Of a stretch of 64,000 nucleotides of DNA, positions 59,317 through 64,000 are shown piece after piece. The stretch's first letter is position 1. Every line of letters starts with the position of its first letter. The DNA comes from Apiospora phragmitis (taxonomy: Eukaryota; Ascomycota; Sordariomycetes; Amphisphaeriales; Apiosporaceae), in the NCBI GenBank assembly GCA_038363925.1, contig JAQQWL010000002.1, forward strand, positions 1,178,001 to 1,242,000, read 5' to 3'. A model generated the notes under the pieces. That model searched no databases. It worked only from the letters and a program-made list of their open reading frames with translations, and was not told where the DNA came from. Made by a program: the position numbers and the translations under genes.

Positions 59317-61124
59317 TCACCGCCGCGACTTCAAGCTCTCGCGCAAGTCCGTCACCTTGCCCTGCAACATGGGCATCGTCGAGCTCTTCCAGACGGCCAC
59401 GCCGCTCTGCTTGCACTGGACGATGGTTATGATGAGAAACGAGAACGCCAGGACCTCGAGCACAATCGGCAGGATCATCCAGGGCCAGCGCACGGCGACG
59501 TATGTCTCCTCGAACCACGTCACGCCCACCACCTCGTTCGCGGCCTTGGCCGCCGTGTCGTTCTTGTCGGCGTCGAGGTTCGACCGCATCACCTTCGTCA
59601 TGGCCGCCGCCACGGCCGCGATCGTCTCGTTCTCGCCGCCCGGCTTGGGAGAGCCACCGCCCTTCCCGTCATCGCCCAGGTCGTACAGCGCCCGGACAAT
59701 GTCGCTGCTGGCGCGCTCCTCGCCGGTGCTGCCCGTCACGTTGCCGGTCCAGAACCCCTATATACACCATCGGTTGCATTAGTACGCATATTACGCTGTC
59801 TATTGATAGGGGCCGAGAGGCGGCGAATGTCATCAACTCACCCAGAAATGGTAATTTAGTGCACTCGCTGCGACACCTGTCATCGTGTAGTTGGTCGGGG
59901 TCGTTACGTTGCCCGCCGGCGGTATCGTGATGGTGATGTTTTCCGCCGGCTTAGAATCATGGTCCAGCGTATGGGATTTCACGACCGTCTCGTTGAAGAC
60001 GCCGTTCTTCACCTCGGCGGTATACTCGTTTACACAGCTAAATTGGGCTTTGTTAGGTTTCTTGCCCTCCAACTCATAGTAGAAACGTTGCGGGCCATGG
60101 GGGCATGCAAACATACTAATATAAAACACACTCGTTCGCGACGATGCCGAGGATATCTCGTGAAGCCAGATCGTGCAGTCCTCGCATGGTTGTCACCGAC
60201 GTGATAGTGGGCTGCGTACCGTTGAAGTTGACCGTCGGCACTTCGTTCGTGGCGTTCATGTATAGCTGGCCCCGGACAATGGTGTCGAAGGACAGGCCGT
60301 TCGGCAGGCTGTAAACGCACATACCCATGAAGCAGTCGTTGCCCTTGGTCATCAGGGCCGTCGTGTTGGCGCACTTGGAGCAGATGGCCAGCGAGTGGTA
60401 CGTGCCGGGCCAGGGTGCAGTTGCCCGTCGCGCAGTGCGGCTTCATGGCGAAGTCCTCCACGGGGTCGGGGCTGGTGTTGTAGATGCCGCTGTTGATGGC
60501 GGCCTTCATGTCCAGGGTCGGTGACCGTAGGGCCATGATGGCGCCCGGCGCGTAGTTGCTGTAACCGCGGGCGACGGGGATGGTGGCGTTGTGGTCGGGT
60601 GATGCGATCATCTGCGTCGGGTAGGTGATGACTTGCTGGACGAAGGGGTCCATGCACAGCGCCGCGATCATGACGAAGGCGCCGAGCTTGGCGAGGTGCA
60701 CCTGCTGCGTGTGGAAGAAGCAGCTTGAGGCTGCCCCATGACCCGCGGCTCGCCTCGTCGAACTTCTGGATGTCCTCCAGTGTGCCCTTGGACCGGAACC
60801 AGATCCATTTCAGCTGGCTGATGCCTTCGGCCACCGGAATGACGAGGCCGCCTTCGCAATGGTCGACATGAAGGCGATGAACGAGTTCAGGGTCAGTTTC
60901 ATCGGCCACGTGCGGAGCGGCCGTCCGTCCATCAAGCCGAGGGTAACCAAGATGGCGGCTAGCGCCAGGGTGCTGATGCCGCAGGCCATGAGCTCGAACA
61001 TCCACCAGCCGCTCTCTTCGGCCGACTTGGCGGGGCGCGGTGGCAGGCTGTCCGGGTCCGGCTCCCGGCTGTGGCCTGCACCCTCGCCCTTCAGATCGTC
61101 CAGCTCGACATAGTTGTGGCCCAT
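59317..61124 (-). CDS. DUF3176-type fungal membrane protein (three frameshifts)
   Basis: Features in order: a short acidic N-terminus (MGHNYVELDDLKGEG), a first membrane helix (MACGISTLALAAILVTLGL), a second segment with MKLTLNSFIAFMSTIAKA, then VAEGISQLKWIWF and SRGSWGSLKLL (the family's hallmark region), a third helix (LGAFVMIAALCMDPFVQQV), and a large extracellular, Cys- and N-glycosylation-rich domain. A last helix near the C-terminus (WMILPIVLEVLAFSFLII) follows. One intron, 59758-59841. Function unknown. The frame breaks three times: near 60848 (one C missing), near 60715-60722 (one base) and at 60413-60415 (one extra C; removal gives NCTWPGTYHSLAIC). Exon lengths total 3n+2, in line with a net loss of one base. 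An upstream ATG at 61286 is in frame but less likely. Confidence 0.8.
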
Positions 61125-62039
61125 CCCCTTGGTTTGCGGGGGTGCCGTAGGGACTAAAGGGCGTCCCGGGGCTCGGCAGCGGCGAGCGACCGTTAGACTG
61201 CTTCTTGTGTCAGTTTGGTTGGATTCTTTTCGTGCCGAGGCCCAGAGAGTTGGATAAATAAAGTCATAAAAGCTTGTTTTTGGCAAGGATGGGATTACTT
61301 ACGTCTGGGGGAGGCACGTCAACATGCATCGTGAACAACTCCTCTCTCGCTCGCTTCGCAGTCTAAAACACGGGGGGTAATTATGGCGGGCGGCGGTGGG
61401 GGAGAGGAAGCTGTAATAATAGTATGAGGCTCGCCTGCTTGAGGTCGGCCAAATTTTTAGCCAGACGGTGGATCGTGGGGCGGGCGGCCTCGAAATTACG
61501 ATCATCGAACCCCGGTGATGTTGCGCTAGACCATCTGCCATTTTGCCCTTCTTCTCGTTCATGTATGGCGGCAGGCGGTCCAATTTGTGGAATCCACAAC
61601 AAACTACGTTGTCGCGCGAACGGAGCCTAAATCGCGATGAGATATCTAAGCAATGGCGGTGAAGGCTGTCGGTAATTAATGCAAAGACACGTCTGGTTTT
61701 CCGACTGAAGCCGTGCTGGGAGGACCCGGTCGCGCAAGCTGGAACGGAGACAGAGAGAAGGCCTCGTCCAAAGAGCAGAGAGCTCGGCAGCCGGACTCTC
61801 AGGAAAGTTTTGTTGTCTCTGTCGCGTGTCATGGGGATGGAAGGTTCCGTTCTTCTGGAAGGGGTCGATTCCACTTCTCGGTAAGTGCTTACTTACTAGC
61901 GTTACAACCCGCTGAAGGGCCCATAATATCCCCACATAGTGGCTCTATTACTTTTAATATCAAAAGGAAGAGCCGGTCGGCAATCCCGATGTATGCCTAT
62001 CCTGTATTACTCATCAGCCCTCGACTGATCTGTTCCCAT
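61125..62039. other. Upstream region of the DUF3176 gene
   Basis: No gene supported. A minus open frame of 191 codons (61299-61874) is Arg/Ser-rich without motif and covers the probable promoter. Confidence 0.4.
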
Positions 62040-62650
62040 TGACCTTCGGGATGATTTCCATGTCAAGCATCAACGCTCCTCCCTTTGCGTGCAACGACGT
62101 CACAACATCTACGAGATCCACGTTCCCATTCAACCATAGATTAGGCAAAGCAAGCGATACGATGAGATCGACAAGCTTAGGGCGCTCTCTGCCGCGAGAG
62201 AGGATCCGCAAACGAATCGGTCCACTGTATTGAGGAAGATACGGGAATATCCGGCGGTTATGGTTATACTTGAGACGGATGACTTGGGTAAGTATAAGTG
62301 CAGTCGCTACTGAGCATGTCAATCTTGTGCGTCAAAATCTCGACACATCGAAGAATGCAGACATCTTCGTTCACGGCGTTGAAACTCGGAGAATCCTCCA
62401 ACTTCCCAGTGACGAAGGGGATGACGATGAAGAGGGCGCCAACGAGGCTGGTTCCTCAAGCGAGGATACTGTTGAGATGACGGGAAAGACAGCCTTGGAT
62501 TTGGCCGCTTGTGAGAAAGGCAGCAGAAGTTGTGAGGCTCTTGCTGTATCATGGCGCATATCCGAAAATGATCATCAAAAAGAGTCGGACCCGGCGCAAA
62601 AGCTGCCCTATGGGGCCGATGAGAGAATGTTGAACCCGTCGAGCATGGGC
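62040..62650 (+). pseudogene. Ankyrin-repeat-like gene relic
   Basis: One plus frame from 62045 reads like protein (DLRDDFHVKHQRSS, stop near 62142, then RYDEIDKLRALSAARED and PAVMVILETDDLG) up to a GTAAGT donor at 62287. Further on, acidic sequence leads to GKTALDLAA (near 62481), and in the neighbouring frame AEVVRLLLYHGAYP (near 62525), together one ankyrin repeat split by a frameshift. The stop and the shift make it a relic. The family call rests on a single repeat and is weak. Confidence 0.4.
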
Positions 62651-63507
62651 GACAGTTGAAGTCGTATGTCACTGTAGTCAAGTCACCAGGTTTCGTTTTG
62701 AAGCCGATCCTTTAGCGAGGACCTAGTGAGGATGGGGATCGCATAAATTAGGCCAAAGTATCCCTAAAACATGAAGAGGAATCGTCGTGGCCATTGGCTG
62801 ACCACCCGGCCGTCTCGCCGTGCGCGGAGATGAGCCAGAAAGCCGATGTGATGCCGGAACTGAGGCAGTCGTACCTTGAGTCCCGGGCGTCCTTCTGGGC
62901 GGAGAGCATGCAGCGTGGCTGCCCATACAGGTGCGTCAATATATTGTGCAATCAACCTGCAATAAGCAGTTTTTGGCTTGAGTCATACTCGATGCTCAGA
63001 GTCATCACATTTGTGTGAAGCTTTGCCTCTCTGGTAAGTTGACATCAAAAAGAAAGGGAAAAGAAGAAGAAAGTATTCCAAAGGGGAGGGGCAGCCCCTA
63101 TTTCGAGAAATGGAAACAGTACAGACGCTGGTGAGTCTAGCTGGACGTATCATTACCAGTTGCCAGTGACTGACGAAATCTTCGATTTTATGTCCAACGG
63201 CTTCGGTCTAAGCTGCGGAAATCGATTGGTGGAAATCGATTGGTTGCGCATCAAGCCGTGCCAAGCTAACCCGGCTATTCGGGTACCCACGCCCGCATCG
63301 TCTGCATCGTCTCCGCGCGGAGCAGAGCAGCCGAACACTGGATTGGGAACAGTGCCTAGACGCAGCTCGACATCCGTAACGACAATGACAGGCAGACACC
63401 TCTACCGCCACGGGTATATATAAGGTGAGCCTAGCTGCAAGTGGCGTCTGCGTATTGTACTGTGAGCCTTTTTCACCCCATTCCGGCTGATAACAAATCC
63501 GCCTAAC
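62651..63507. other. Intergenic, promoter of the esterase gene
   Basis: Short open frames on both strands near 62750-63020 without motif. TATATATAAGG at 63415-63425 lies about 85 bp before the next ATG and is the likely TATA box. Confidence 0.45.
63415..63425 (+). promoter_or_regulatory. TATA box of the SGNH esterase gene
   Basis: TATATATAAGG about 85 bp upstream of the first ATG (63508), in a GC-richer context. Confidence 0.55.
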
Positions 63508-64000
63508 ATGTTGTCTCCAGGTCTCTAGCATTGGCGATGAGCGCTTCGGCGTACATCGCGACCGCGGCGTGCGCCGAGAGCTACCGGTTCCTCGGCCGCG
63601 TCAACCCTGCCACGCGGGAGCTGACATGGCCGGCCACGGGCATCGCCGTCTCCTTCACGGGGACGTCTGCCAGCATCCCCATCACCTCGCAATGGGGCGA
63701 CGTCTCCATCGAGATGGTCGTCGACAGCGGCGAGCCGGTCGCCATCGACCACGTCTCGGGGACCAGCATCGACACCCCCAAGCTGAGCGCGGGCCCGCAC
63801 ACCGTCGAGATCCGGAAGAAGTCGGAGGCGAACTTCGGGAGCCTCTTCCTGGGCGAACCAACGGCCCCGGATGGTGGCGCGTTGTCCCCTCCGCTCGAGG
63901 CCGCCCCCGCGCGGCGCATCGAGCTGATCGGGGACTCCATCACCGTCGGCTACGGGCTCGAGGGCGTGTTCCCCTGCACCAACACGGCGGACAAGGAGGG
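63508..64000 (+). CDS. Secreted SGNH/GDSL carbohydrate esterase, partial at window end
   Basis: The N-terminal beta-sandwich region reads FLGRVNPATRELTWPATG, then SASIPITSQWGDVSIE, and the catalytic block begins RRIELIGDSITVGYG, in which the Ser of GDS is the nucleophile. This domain order (jelly-roll then SGNH) is typical of CE2-like acetyl esterases acting on plant polysaccharides. The signal peptide needs a one-base correction: ATG at 63508 gives MLSP, then a missing base in the CC at 63517-63518 shifts it; restored it reads MLSPRSLALAMSASAY followed by a hydrophobic stretch. Without correction the frame would start at 63537 with a shorter signal. The 3' part lies outside the window. Confidence 0.8.

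Noticed and set aside
61299..61874. Minus-strand open frame of 191 codons upstream of DUF3176 gene
   Set aside because: Arg/Ser-rich without motif and located where the promoter and leader of the DUF3176 gene should be.
62748..62955. Overlapping minus-strand frames of about 65 codons
   Set aside because: Three frames are open at once and none has a recognisable motif.

Overview
The window looks like nuclear DNA of a filamentous ascomycete (Pezizomycotina). Genes are GC-rich and split by short (50-180 bp) introns with GT..AG ends. The families are fungal: a HET-domain gene, a DUF3176 membrane protein, a pepsin-type secreted protease, DHA-type MFS transporters and a MINDY deubiquitinase with a CaaX end. 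Two blocks are extremely AT-rich, have no open frames, and are nearly devoid of CpA/TpG while keeping CpG. That is the footprint of repeat-induced point mutation (RIP). No species call is justified from sequence alone.

Layout. 1-11.4 kb: RIP island with a full-length Ty3/gypsy-like LTR element on the minus strand (LTRs 2-494 and 7052-7544), a second gypsy pol relic on the plus strand, a further LTR and the 3' end of a Fot1/pogo element. 11.6-14.2 kb: helicase relic and three minisatellites. 15-18.8 kb: a Cys/His-repeat protein and a steroid 5-alpha-reductase-like membrane enzyme. 20.8-25 kb: MINDY deubiquitinase and a small secreted Cys-rich protein. 25.3-29.9 kb: a divergent pair encoding a biotin carboxylase/biotin carrier subunit and a carboxyltransferase subunit, probably the two halves of one acyl-CoA carboxylase. 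30-36 kb: NmrA-like relic, broken MFS transporter, intact class III aminotransferase. 37.8-38.1 kb: a short AT-rich fragment resembling the phage-type RNA polymerase of fungal mitochondrial plasmids. 39.4-43.1 kb: secreted aspartic protease and a beta-lactamase-like serine hydrolase with an internal gap. 43.5-51.9 kb: a ubiquitin-like-domain gene that decays into a second RIP island. This island is a nest of TIR transposons, with an outer element (44888-51909) holding an LTR relic and several Fot1-like elements; the innermost (49582-51441) is structurally complete with a TA target duplication. 52.6-64 kb: glutathione S-transferase, half an MFS transporter, HET pseudogene, DUF3176 membrane protein, ankyrin-like relic and the start of a secreted SGNH/GDSL esterase that runs off the window.

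Two themes cut across the genes. First, many otherwise well-conserved genes carry single-base frameshifts, most at or next to short homopolymers (about 13 in eight genes). This looks more like uncorrected long-read error than biology, though it cannot be proved here. Second, four genes carry in-frame stops explained by C-to-T changes at CpA on one strand (NmrA-like, MFS, HET, ubiquitin-like). These fit RIP-type mutation or ordinary decay. Products and families are recognised by eye from motifs; no database search was run.
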